Shown piece after piece: positions 47,201 to 59,200 of a DNA stretch of 64,000 nucleotides; the first letter of the stretch is position 1, and each line of letters starts with the position of its first letter. The DNA is from Actinospineispora spinosispora DSM 44797 (GTDB taxonomy: Bacteria; Actinomycetota; Actinomycetes; Mycobacteriales; Pseudonocardiaceae), in the NCBI RefSeq assembly GCF_000429025.1, contig NZ_AUBB01000038.1, forward strand, positions 1 through 64,000. The letters run 5' to 3'. The position numbers were made by a program, and so were the translations under genes. The notes below the pieces were generated by a model, which saw only the letters and a program-made list of their open reading frames with translations, was not told the origin of the DNA and searched no databases.

Positions 47201-50200
47201 GCACCCGTGCGCGCTCCGACCGAAGCTCGTCCAGTGTCCTGACCAGCTGCTTCCTGGCCTCCTCCTGGCCCGGTGCGCCGCCGATGCGGTGGGTGAGCTC
47301 GTAGTCGAACGCCTCGGCCCAGAACCGCCGGACCTGCCCGGCCAGTTCGTCGGCGCCGCTCATCTGGGCGAGGTCCAGCAACGTATGGGCCTCGTCCAAC
47401 GCAGGCTCGGCGACGCCGATCACCGTGGTGTCGCCCAGCCAGGTGTAGAGCACGAGCCCCTCCACCGGCGCGCCGAACTCTCCGCGCGCGAGGCGATCCA
47501 GCAACGCTGCCGGCAGCAGCCGCAGGCGTGGGTCGTCGAGCCCGAGGCTGTCGCGCTGGTCCTCGGCCAGCTCCGCCAGCAGGCCGCCGGCGAGCGCGAA
47601 CGCGATCATCCGCCGCACCGCGGTGTCCTCGTCCGGACCCAGCCGGTGCTCCGACAACGCACCGGGGACGCCCGGCCCGCCCTGGGTCCCGGCGACGGAG
47701 CCGTCACTCGGCCCGGTGACCGTCGTAGCGGGCCTGCCTGCGGAGTGCGTATGCGGCCTTGCGGTGTTCCCTGCCGCAGTACCTGACCTGTTCCTCCCTG
47801 CCGGGGACATCCGGAACCGGCTGGGAGCAGCCGGGGAGTGCGCAGCCCGGGACGGTGCTGTCCCGGTCCTGCCCCGGCTCCCTGAAGACCGGCGCTCCGT
47901 GTGATCGCGATCCACCCATGACATTCCTCCTGTGAGTGCGAACTGAACTGCGACGAATGGCCGCGCGAGTGCGACGACCAGTGGGGACAGCGCGGTCCGG
48001 GAGATGGCCCGGCCGCGTGGGACAGCGGTGAGACGGGGCAGCCGGCCGAGCCGCCAGGCGACGATCAGCAGCGTCGCGGCGGCCACGGCCGCGACCAGCA
48101 GCGGAGAGGAACCGGACAGGTCGATCCCGAGTACGGCCGGGAACATCGCGGCGGGACCGGGACGGTCGGGGCCCGCCGGGTTGACGTCGTCGTCGATGTG
48201 GCGCAGGACTTCGGCGCGCAGTGCACGCTCGGCGCGGGTGATGCGGGGAACCCGGTTCGGGCGGGTGCCGAGAGCGGTTGTGCGCTGCGCCGAGAGATCG
48301 AGGAGCGTGGTCCGGGCATCGGTGAGTGCCCGGGTGAACCGGACGCGGGCCTCGACGAGTGCCCGGTCACGGTCGGGTCCCCACTGGGTGAGCACGTCCT
48401 GGTAGGTGTTGTAGGCGGTGGTCAGCTCGGACAGCAGCGCCGTCAGCTGGGTCTTCGCGTTCGGCGGTCCGCGCCGGTTGATCGACCAGAGCAGCAGCCC
48501 GGCCGCGGCGATGACCGCCGAGGCGACCACCGCGGCGGTGTCCTGACCCAGCCACAGCTGCAGCAGCCCGTAACCGGACAGCCCCACCCCGGCCAGGGTG
48601 GTCGCGGCCTTGGCCAGTTCGGCGCGTAGCGGCTGTGCCCACGTCAGCTCGGTAGCGATGTTGCGCACGGTCAGGTAGCCGAACCCGGCGAACAGCACCG
48701 CCAGCGGCGCGATCCCCGCGATCGCTCCGGTGATGACCAGCTGCGCGATGAGCACCCCGACCGCTGAGGTGATCACCGGGAACGCCGCGAACCGGGTCAG
48801 CAGCACCACCGGCCTGCTGGTCGCCACCGTCGGCAGCACGCCGAACAGCGCGTTCGTCGCCGTCGGCACCGCGGAGACCAGGAACAACAGGTCCGCCGCC
48901 GTGAACAGCGCGTTCACCACGACGCCGAGCCCGGTCGAGGAGCCGATGGCTGGCAGGTGGATCGACAGGTTCACCAGCCAGGACAGCGCGACCAGACCGT
49001 GCAGGCCCCGGTCCACCCACTTCGGCAGCACCCACTTCGACGACCACGGCGAGTTGCGCAGCACCAGCACCGCGCCCCGGACCGCGAACGACACCAGCCC
49101 CGCGACCGTCGGCATCGGCAACGCCGACACGAGCCGGACGCCGGCGCCCAGCAGGGCCAGACCGGTGAGCACCACGAGCCCGGTCCGGCTGCGCACCCAC
49201 TCGAGAGTTCGCGCGAACCCGACCACCCGGACCAGCAGCGCGACCGCCACCGCGGCGGCCGTGCCCGCCGCGGCGACCGTGAGGGGAGACCACGCCGAGG
49301 AACCCGCCGAGCCCGGGGCGGCGGACGCGACGGCGGCGGTCAGCAGCAGCCCGGCCACGACGAGCAGTCCGACGATCGCCACCCGGATCGCGATGCGCAG
49401 CACCGCCGGCGGACCGCGGTCACGGACCACGGAGGTCCCGGCCGAGCCGCCGCCGGACGGGTCCTGGGTGGTCACCGACGAGGTGGTGACCGGCGCCGGG
49501 TGCTGCTCACCCGGCACGTTCTGCCCATCCGGCGCGCCGCCCGCGCGGTGCTCGGTGAGAATCTGGTGGACCCGTGCCCTGCTCAGGCCGGTGATCCTGG
49601 CGATGAGCCGGATCGAGAGACCGTCGACGACGCCGGCCTCGACGACCGCGTCGATCACCGCCTGTTCGGTGCCGGCCGACCCGGCGACGGCCTCACGCAG
49701 CTCGGTGACCGGGCCGGCCAGTCTGTCGTGGATCTCCTTGACGTGGACCCAGATGTAGTAGACGACCCCGAGCGTCACGACCGGGTCGATGTAGACCGCC
49801 ACCGTGGCGATCCCGTGGGCCAGTGCGCCGCTGGTCAGAGCACTCAACGACAGGACGCCGAGCCCGATCGCGGCCTGGACCATCACCCCGACGCTGACCG
49901 CGACGTCGGTTCGGGCGTGGTTGGCCTCGTCCAGCAGGGTGTCGTAGTTCAGCTTCCTGCCGTAGAAGGCGCGGATCATCGCGATGCCCTGACCGATCAA
50001 CGTCGGCACCAGCGCCGTGCCGATCACCGCGAGCGTCCGGACCAGGTTCACCTCGGCCGGGTCGCCGAAGGCGTGGATCGCCTCCCACAGCACCCACACC
50101 CCGGAGGCGAACATCGCTGCCTCGATGATGCGGCTGGCCACCCGGTCGGCCTTCGCGGTGGCGATCCAGATCGTCACGATCATCGGGATCGCGGTCACCG

Positions 50201-53200
50201 CGTCGCCGATGTTGTGCCAGATGTCCCCGGCGATCACCCCGCTGTCGGCGTTCCACCACACCGACAGCAGCCACTCGATCGCCGCGGTGCCCAACAGCCC
50301 GACGAACGTGGCGGCCACGACGACCGTCGCCTCGACCTTCCACCGGAGGTTCCGCGACGCGTGCTGGCCGTGCCCATGGCCGTGCCCATGTCCGTGGCCG
50401 TGGCCGTGGCCGTGGCCGTGCCCGGTTCGGTGCGCGAGCCACGCCCGCACGCCGAACACCCCGCCACCGATGGACCCGAGCGCCACGGCCCAGTGCCACC
50501 ACGGCGTGCCGAACAGCGTCCCGCCGAGGCCTACCGCGTCAGCGGTCGACGCCAGCACACCCGCCCCGGTGGCCAGCGCCGCGGCCAGCCGGAAACCCTT
50601 CGCCTGCCGGACCGTGTCCGCCACCGAACGCAGCCACTGCCCGCCGGCCGGGCCGAGGCCGGACGTGTTCGGCACCCACACGGCCACGGCCAGGACGATC
50701 ACGGCGGCGGCCAGCGAGACCCGCTCGATCACCCCGAGCGACAACAGCCCGCCCAGCGGCAGCAGCGCGACGACCACCGTCAGGGCAGCGGTGCTGATGA
50801 AGACCCACGCCGTGACCCGCAGCAGGCGTTCCTGGGGGAGCGCGGTGGTCAGCCAGGCGACCGCCCACGGCAACGCGACGAACAGCACCCCGGCGGCGAG
50901 CCGGTGCACCAGCGCCGCCACATCAGCGGGGACCTCGGCTGGCGTGGTCGGGAACGCCGCCAGCAGCACCAGCGCGGCCGAGGCGATCCGCAGCAGCACC
51001 CGCAACGTCGCCGCGTTGCCGATCCGGGTGTGGTCGAACAGCCGCGCCACCAGCTCGACGGCGCCCGCCATGGCCAGCATCCCCACCGCGAGCAGCGCCT
51101 CGCCGCCAGGGGCCGCCACGTACTCGCTGACCGTGAGGGTGGGGGACAGGTAGCCGATCCCGGTGAGGTGGACCACCGCGACAGCGGCGACCGCCACCCC
51201 GAGCAGAACCGTCGCGGCCTGGCGCATCCACTGGCCGGAGCCCCGCCACAGCCTGCTGGCGAGGGTCGCGGCCAGTACCGCCGCCGCGGCACCGATCGCG
51301 GTGGGCGCCACACCGGTCAACGCGCCACCGAGCACGATGACTCCGGCGGACACCAGGCCCGTCACCGGTCCGGACCACCGCGACAACCACGACGACGGTG
51401 CGGGGCCGGGACCTGGCGTCGGCGTACCGGCAACGCCACCACCGGGCGGCGGACCCCGGCCGATGATCACCCAGGCGAGCACCGCGAGCACGAGGACCGC
51501 GGCCGCCCTGACCGGCATCGGCAGTGTGGACGCGAGCACGCCGTAGCCGGCGCCGGCCAGAGCGGCCACCAGCACGACCTGGCCGACCCGGGTCATCGAC
51601 CCCCGGGCCGAGAGCCGGGCACGCAGCGCGGCGAGCGCTCCACGCAGGCCGTCCCGGGTGGCGACCAGCGTGACGGCCAGGGCCAGGGTCGCGACGGAGG
51701 TGAGCGCGATCTGCGGGGCCAGCGCCGTCCACTGGGCCAGCGCCCAGGTCAGCGTCGCCACCAGCGGGGCGACGAACTTGCCGACCGCACCGGCCAGGCT
51801 GTTCGCGGTGTCGGCGAGGTCGTAGCGTTCCGACTCACCCCGCGCCGCGAAGTACGCGGCCAGCACCGAGGTCGTGCCGATGCTCAGACCGGTCGACGCG
51901 GCCTCACCCAGGGTGCCCTGCACCACGATCCCGACGCTCGTGTCGCCCAGCAGGTGGCTGAGCCAGGTGAACACGCCGCTGAACGCGGTCAGCGCCGCCA
52001 TCCCGAGCACAAACGCCTTCGGGTAGCGCTGCAGGAAGTCACCCTTGCCGGTGTCGCCCCTGAAGTGCTTGGTCAGGTCCGCGACCAGGAAGATCAGCAG
52101 CACCACCACGCCACCGGCGACGAGGCCGTAGCTGGTGAAGAAGTGCTCCGCGCCGTGCCCGGCCGCCGGCCCCAGCGCCAGCTCCCAGAACGCGTCGAAC
52201 ACCGAGATCGTCGCCTGGACCAGCAGGGAGATCCCGGCGATCTTGAGGACGAACCGGTCACGCAGCATCGACATCGGGCCGGTGAGCCGGCTCCCGGTCG
52301 GCTTGCGCCGCTGCTGGGTCTCCGACGGGGTGGTCAGCCACATGCCGGCGGCCGCGACCACGGTCACCCCGGCGGTGAACAGCCCCGCCGCCGCCAGGCC
52401 ACCGGCGGCCAGCAGCGCGACCTGGATGTTCACCAGCGCCGGCACCGTGATGGTCACGCCGAGGACCATCAGGCCGATCAGCGTCGAGGTGAAGACGACC
52501 TTGCCGTGTGCCCTGCGCAGCGCGGTGGTGTGCGCGATCCACTCGCCCACCCTGGCGATGACCTTGCCGAACCCGGTCGCGGTCAGGCCAAGGACGAACG
52601 CTCCGGCGAGTGCACCGACCACCCCGAACGGTGCCGCGAACAGCAGGTAGCCCACTCCGGCGGCCAGCAGGGTCGCCACGAACAGCGCGCGCCGCGACAG
52701 GTAGCTGAACAGCGTCGCCACCACGAAGAACCCGACGAGGAAACCGGCGAACGTGACGTTGAACAGCACGCCGTCGGGCAGCGCCACACCCTTCGCCAGC
52801 GCCCGCGCCGTGTACAGGCCGCTCATCAGCGTCGCCATCGCGAGCCCGGAGCTGGTCAGGAACGCGATCCGCAGCGACAGGCCCGTGCCGTTCGCCCACC
52901 GGCGGATCGCGGGGGAGGGCAGCGAGGCGGCCCGCGCCTTCAGCGCCGCCCACGACCCCGGCGGGCCATGCCGTTGGATCGACCAGAAGATGACCAGGTT
53001 GGCGACCACCAGGACGCCGCCGAGCACGATCGCGGCGGTGGGGTTGACCAGCCACATCAGCCCGGTGGAGGCGATGATCATGGCTCCGTCGTCGAACCAC
53101 CCGGTCAACCTGGGGATCGGGTTGGTGTGCGCCGGGTCGTCGCGGATCTCGGTGTGGAAGGCGTGCCACACCTGGTAGCCGATGGCGACCGCCATCGAGG

Positions 53201-56200
53201 CGACGGTGACCAGGATCGTGCCCTTGAGCCAGTCGCCGTCCAGCGCCGCCCGCAGGTAGCCCGATCCGCCGTGGCCGGGGTCGATGGCCAGACGGGTCAG
53301 CCACGACCAGTGCCCGGCGTCGAACAGCGCCAGCGCCGCGAACCGTGCCCAGCGTCGCAGCCGTGAGCGGTGATGCGGGTCCAGGCTGTCGCGGTCGGAG
53401 GCGACGAGCCGGGGGAGCTTGTTCGCGGTCACGAACCCGATGTGCGACGCGGCGAAGGCCAGCGACTCCCAGAACACCCAGCCCGGCATGTCCCCGGCCG
53501 GGATGTTCGCGTGCACGCTCGTGATCAGCGTGAGGGTGTGCGCGCCCAGCAACATCAGGTGCAGCGGTGTCCGGTCGGCGATGCGCTGGGACCAGTCACC
53601 GGGCAGCACCCGCAGGATCCCGATGTTGCCCCGGATCGTCATGGCCATGGTCGAGGCCAACGGCAGCACCCAGCTGAACAGCGGCCCGGCGATCGCGGAG
53701 AAGACCGTCAGCATCAGCCCGGAGGCCGCCATCGCGGCGCGACCCCAGCCACCGGGTCCTCTGGCGTTGATCGCCCACACCCCGATCGCGGTGGCGACCA
53801 GCGCGAGCGTGGTGGGGACCGCCGCGGCCGGGTGCTCACTCCACAGCCGCAGCAGCCCGTAACCGCCGAGGGAGACGTTCGCGGTGACGAACGCGCCGGG
53901 CAGGAAGCCCGAGGACCACCAGGTCCAACCGTTCATGATCCGGGCGCCCGCCGGGGTGGCGGCGAGCCTGCCCTGGGTGAGGTAGGTGAAGGCGACGGTG
54001 AGGGTGGCGATCGGGATCGCGGCGACCCACGGTCCGGTGAGGACGGCGAGCTGCACACCGAGCAGCCCCGCGGCGAGGGTGATGGTCGGGAACGCCAGCC
54101 AGCCGGCCCATCGGGTGGCCTGGTTGTCCGGGACGTGCGCATTGACCAGCCGCAGGAACGCAGCGGGCGGCGCTGCCATGAGGAACAGGACGTCGGCGGC
54201 CGCGAACAGCCCGTTGATCAGGGCCGGGAGACCGCCGGTGACGAATGCGGCCGGCAGGTGGATGGTCAGGTTGACCAGCCAGGACAGCGCCACGACCGCG
54301 GCGAGCACGGCCTTGACCCAGTCCGGCAGGTTCGGGAACAAGTAGGTGAGCAGGTTGGCCGTGCCGCGCACCGCGAACGCGATCAGCCCGGCGACCACCG
54401 GGACCGGCCCGTTGGCGATGACGGCCGCGACGGCCGTGGCCGCCACGACGACGCCGATCGTGGTGCGGCCGATCGGGCTGGCCAGCGCGGTCCAGAGGGT
54501 GCGCGGGGTGACGCGGGTGGCCGGGGGGGCGTTGCGGTTGATGACCCACATCAGCAACGCGGTCGTGCTGACCAGCGCACTGCTCGTGCCGATCAGGACC
54601 GGGACGTTGCCGAGCACGTAGACGATGCCGTAGATGATCAGGGAGACCGCTGAGGCCTTGGCCCAGAACCGTTTCTGGGTCGTCGGCACGGCGTGCGCGG
54701 TGCCCTTCTTCGCGGCGCGCTTGGCGGTGAGGTCTTGCCAGATCTCGAAGACCGACTCGCCCATCCAGCCGAGGTAGGTGCTCCAGATCAGTAGGAACTG
54801 GGTGGGTTCGAGGTGGTAGGAGGGCTCGGTGAGCTGGATGCCCATGAGTGGGATCGACACGATCACTGCGGCGAACGCGACGATGGTCGTCCACCGCACG
54901 ACGTGCGCCCAGACCGTCGAGGCTTCGGCGGGGTTTTTCTTGCCGTTCCAGGCGGCGATCGCGGCGGGGACTCCGATGATGACGAAGCCTGCGTTTGCGA
55001 TGACGAACATCAGGTTGACCTGGTAGTCGATGCTCCAGAACGCGAGCGGCAGCAGGCCGAGCACCAGTAGGTCGATGTTGACCAGCTGGGTGATCGGGCG
55101 CAGCGTGTTGACGATCCGCATCGGAATGCTCTGTGTGCCGTCGGGGCGGGGTGCGAACAGGTGGCTGGTAGCGAACCAGGGGCTGACCGGGATCCAGTTG
55201 AGCAGCCCGCGCACGGCGAAGACGACCATGCCGCCCCAGCCGGGCAGCGGGTGCGAGTCGATCAGCAGGTAGGACCCGACGAGCCCGGCGGCGGTGCCCA
55301 GCGACGACAGGCCGGTACGGCTGACCAGCCAGGTCAGCGCGCCCAGGACGTGTTGGCCCGCGCTGCCCAGCGGCCCGCCCGGCGGGTTGGGGCCGCGACG
55401 GTTGATCGCCCACAGCCCGATCGCGGTGGCGACCAGCCCGATCGTCGTCGGGACCGCGGCCGTGAGGTGCTCGGTCCACAGCCGCAGCAACCCGTAGCCG
55501 CCCAGCGACAGCCACGAGGTGACCGCCGGACCGGGGATCGGCACGAACCTCAGCACCCGGGTACCGGTCCACCAGGTCCACGTGGTCAGCAGCGGCCCGC
55601 CGAGGCGGGTGGCCGCGACCCTCGCCCCGAGACGGGTGGCGGCCAGCTTGTTCTGGGTCAGGTAGGCGAACGCGAAGGTCAACGTGGCGATCGGGATCGC
55701 CGCGATCCACGGACCGGTGACGAACGCGAGCTGCACACCCAGCAACCCGGCGGCCAGGGTGATCGTCGGGAACGCCAGATGCCCGGCCGCCCGGGTGCCG
55801 CGGTTGGTCTGCGGGGCGAGGCCGATCAGGAACAGGACGTCGGCGGCGGCGAACAGGCCGTTGACCACCGTGGTCAGCGCGTCCGGCGCCATGATCGCCA
55901 TCGGCAGGTGGATGGCCAGGTTCGTGACCCAGGTCGCCACGAGCAGCACGGTGAGTGCCGTGTTCAGCCACGGCGGCAGGTTGGAGAACCGCGCCCTGAC
56001 CCAGTTGACGCCGGCACGCACCGCGAACGCGATCAGCCCGGCGACGCCGGTGACCGGTCCGAAGACGAACGCGAGAGCGACCGAGCCCGCCGTGAGCACG
56101 GTGCCGATCCCGGACGACCCGCGAATCCAGACCGCGACGGCCCTCAGCGGCCCGATTCCACCGGCCAGCCAGGTGCCGACCGTGCGAGCGGGTGTCGTGA

Positions 56201-59200
56201 TCCAGGTCGGCGCCCGGATTCGGATCGGTGACCACACCGACCGCAGCGCCGCCACCACGATCGCCGCCGCGAGCAGCGCACCGGCGATCGCCGTCACCGG
56301 GCTGTCGCCGAAGACCGCCAGCGCGGCCGAGGCGCCGGCGCCGACCACCGTCAGAACCCGCGCTCCGAGCGACGGCGGCGTGGCCGGCAGCCCGCCGAAG
56401 TCATCGGATCCGGCACCACCGAAGAGCCGGCCGAGGACCGTGCCGAACCAGGAACCGATCGCCTGGCGGTGCCGCCAGCCGAGGAACGCGGCGACCGCCC
56501 CGAGAAGTGCGCCACCCCAGTCCAGCACCAGACCCCAGTCGGTGCCTGCCTGCGCCGGCGGTGCCACCACCACTGGTGGCGGTGCCACCACGACCGGCGG
56601 CGGCGTCACCACGACCGGAGGTGCCGGGGCCACCGCGGTGAGCCGTAGCCCGCTCGGCAGCTCGGTCGGCGCCCGACCGGCGATCGTGTCCGCGTTCCAT
56701 TCCTCGACCAGCCGCCAGCCGTTGCCGCCCTCGGCGTCGGTGACGCCGAAGCGGTCCGCCACCGCCCACAGGGTCGAGTCCAGCGCGAACGTGCCGTTCC
56801 ACGACGGGGGCAGGTTCAGGTACCTACCGGCGAAGATCCGGCCTCGGTCGTGCACCTGGGGGTTCACCGCCGCCAGCTCGTCCGGTGTCACTCCCAACCG
56901 GTGAGCGAGGTCGTCGAACTCGTCGCCGTAGCGGATTCGCGCCTGGGTGGGCTTCACCGGCGAGACCTGAGGGGCCACCTCGGCGACGACGCGCGTCGCG
57001 GTCGCCTGCTGGGTGGCGCTGATCGTGGTCGCGCCGCTGCTCGACGTGAGCTGACCGACGGTCGTCGCGGTCGGCACCGCGAGGATCGCCATGAGAGCGC
57101 CGGCCACGAGCGTGGCCCGAATCGCCTTGGCCGTGAGCAGCCGAGGCAGCAGCGGCATGACGAGTGCGACACCCGCCGCCAGCACCAGAAGCGCGGGCAG
57201 GCTGTGGACACCGAGCTGGTGGACCACCACGAGTGCCGTGAAGGACAGGCCCAGGGTGAGCCAGGCGGGCGGCGGGCCCCGGGACGGCGCGAGCTTCCAC
57301 AGCGCTGTGGCCAGCGCCGCCGCGACCACGCCGATCGTCGCGCCACCGGTCAGGAGGAGCGGTGTCCACCAGCCAGGGGCCACCCCGCCGCCGAATCCGC
57401 CGCCCAGGCCGCCGGCCAGCAACAGCGCCGCCGAGCCGAACCACCCGATGCGGCGCAGGACGGTCGTCGGGACGCCCAGGATCCGGCGCGCCCCGGTCGG
57501 GGTGCTCTCGCCAGGACCGTTCTCGCCCGGGCCGTCGTCGGCCGGACGGTTTCCGCCCGGGCCCTCGCTCGGGCGGGCGCCTGCCGGCCAGGTCAGCTCC
57601 GTCGCCCGGCCGAGCACGTCCTGGGCCCGGGCGCGGAGACCGTCGGCGATGTCGCGCATCCGCTGGGCGAAGGCCGGCGTGATGCTGCCGTCCCGCTCGC
57701 CGAGGTTCGCCGCGCGCTCCAGCGCGTCGGCCCGCTCGGTCAGCTTCCTGGCCTGCTCGGTCAGCCCGGCCAGCCAGGTCAGCGCGTCACGGGCCGAGAT
57801 CGTGACCCGGGAGTCGGAGGGCAGCGTCTCGACCAGGGTCCGCAGCGCGGTCAGCGTGACGTCGAGGTGGCGCAGCTCCATCGCGGTGCCCGCCGGGGTG
57901 AGACGCGCGATACGGTTGAGCAGCTGGACGGTGAGCGCCGCCGTGGTCGCGGCGTGCTCGCCGACCGCCCACGGCTGCCCGTCCGGACCGTGGACCGGGG
58001 CGCCGGCCGCGAGCGAGGTGAGCGTGTCGGCGGCGGCCCGGTGGTCGCCGGCCCGGATCAGCTCGATCGCCTGGTCGAGCGCCTCGATCGAGATGCCGGC
58101 CAGCGGCGCGGGCACGGTCGGGTTCGAGCTGGTGGACGGCCGGGGCAGCGGGTCGACGGAGCCGCTGTCCTGCGCGGGGTCGGCGTCCCGCGTCGACTCG
58201 GTCGCCGTCCCGTCGTGTTCACGGGTGGTCCACCGGGTGTGGTTGTCCGCGAGCAGCTCCCGGTAGGCGGCGACGGTCCGTTGCTGGTGCCCGACCGCGT
58301 CGTGCAGCTGGGTCGCGGCCCTGGCGAGCGCGGCGACGGCGAGCGGGTCGCCCGGGTCGCGCCGCGCGGCGGCCAACGCGCTGAAGTACGCGGCGCGGGC
58401 CTCGTGCGCCCGCTCGGTGGCCTGGTCATGGGCGGTGACCGCGTCGTTCTCCCGCGCGGTCTGCGTCCTCGCCTCCGCCGACCGGGTGCCCTTGCCTGCT
58501 CGCCCGGTCTTGCCCGGGTGCTGCGCGGTGGCGACCGCGACCGCGTCCGCGTTCTGGTAGTTGCGGTCGACCTGCCGGTGCTTCGCCCGGTTCGCCTTCT
58601 CCGCGTTGCGCTGCGCGGCGTCGAACAGCTCCTCGGCCCTCTCGTGCTGCTCGGGGGTGAGCGCGTCCTTGCCCTCGACCTCCTTCTTCAGCGCGGCGAG
58701 TTCCTTCTTCGGCGCGTACTGGGTCAGCAGCTCGTCCTCGAGCGACAGCTCCTCGCGGGTGGTGCCGTCCCTGCCGTTGCGCGCGGTCCGGCCGAACAGC
58801 TGGGTGTCCTGGCTGGGGCTCTCGCCCTTCGCGCCCGACGTGACATGCACGCCGCCCGCGTCCGCGACCTCCTGCTCGGCGGTCTCGTGCTCGTCCTTGC
58901 TCTGGCCCACCTTCTCCCGGTCACCACCGGCCTTCACGTCGGTCGCCCGGCCACCGGCTCGGGTGGCGACGGTGACCGCGCCCTTCCGGCCCGCCGAGGC
59001 GACAGTGCCTTCCTCTGTGGCCTCGCGCTTCGGCAGTCCGTTGACGACTCCCGGCTCGACGCCGCCCTCGGCGATCTTGCCTGCCAGCTCCTCGGAGTGC
59101 GGGATCGTCTTGGTCCCGACGAGCACCGGCTGGCCGTTCCCCGCGCGCTCCAGCGCGTCGGCGACGATCGCCTCGTCCGCCTGCTTCTGCGTCGGGTGGA

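Noticed and set aside
50365-50425. Simple microsatellite-like repeat as an assembly artefact
   Set aside because: The GTGGCC-type tract encodes a His-Gly loop just before CDF-like helices, a usual position for His-rich loops in zinc exporters, so it is explained as coding sequence.
48957-53366. 1469-codon plus-strand ORF
   Set aside because: Antisense shadow of the polytopic membrane part of the giant gene; hydrophilic repeats of His/Arg/Gln/Asp with no domain signature.
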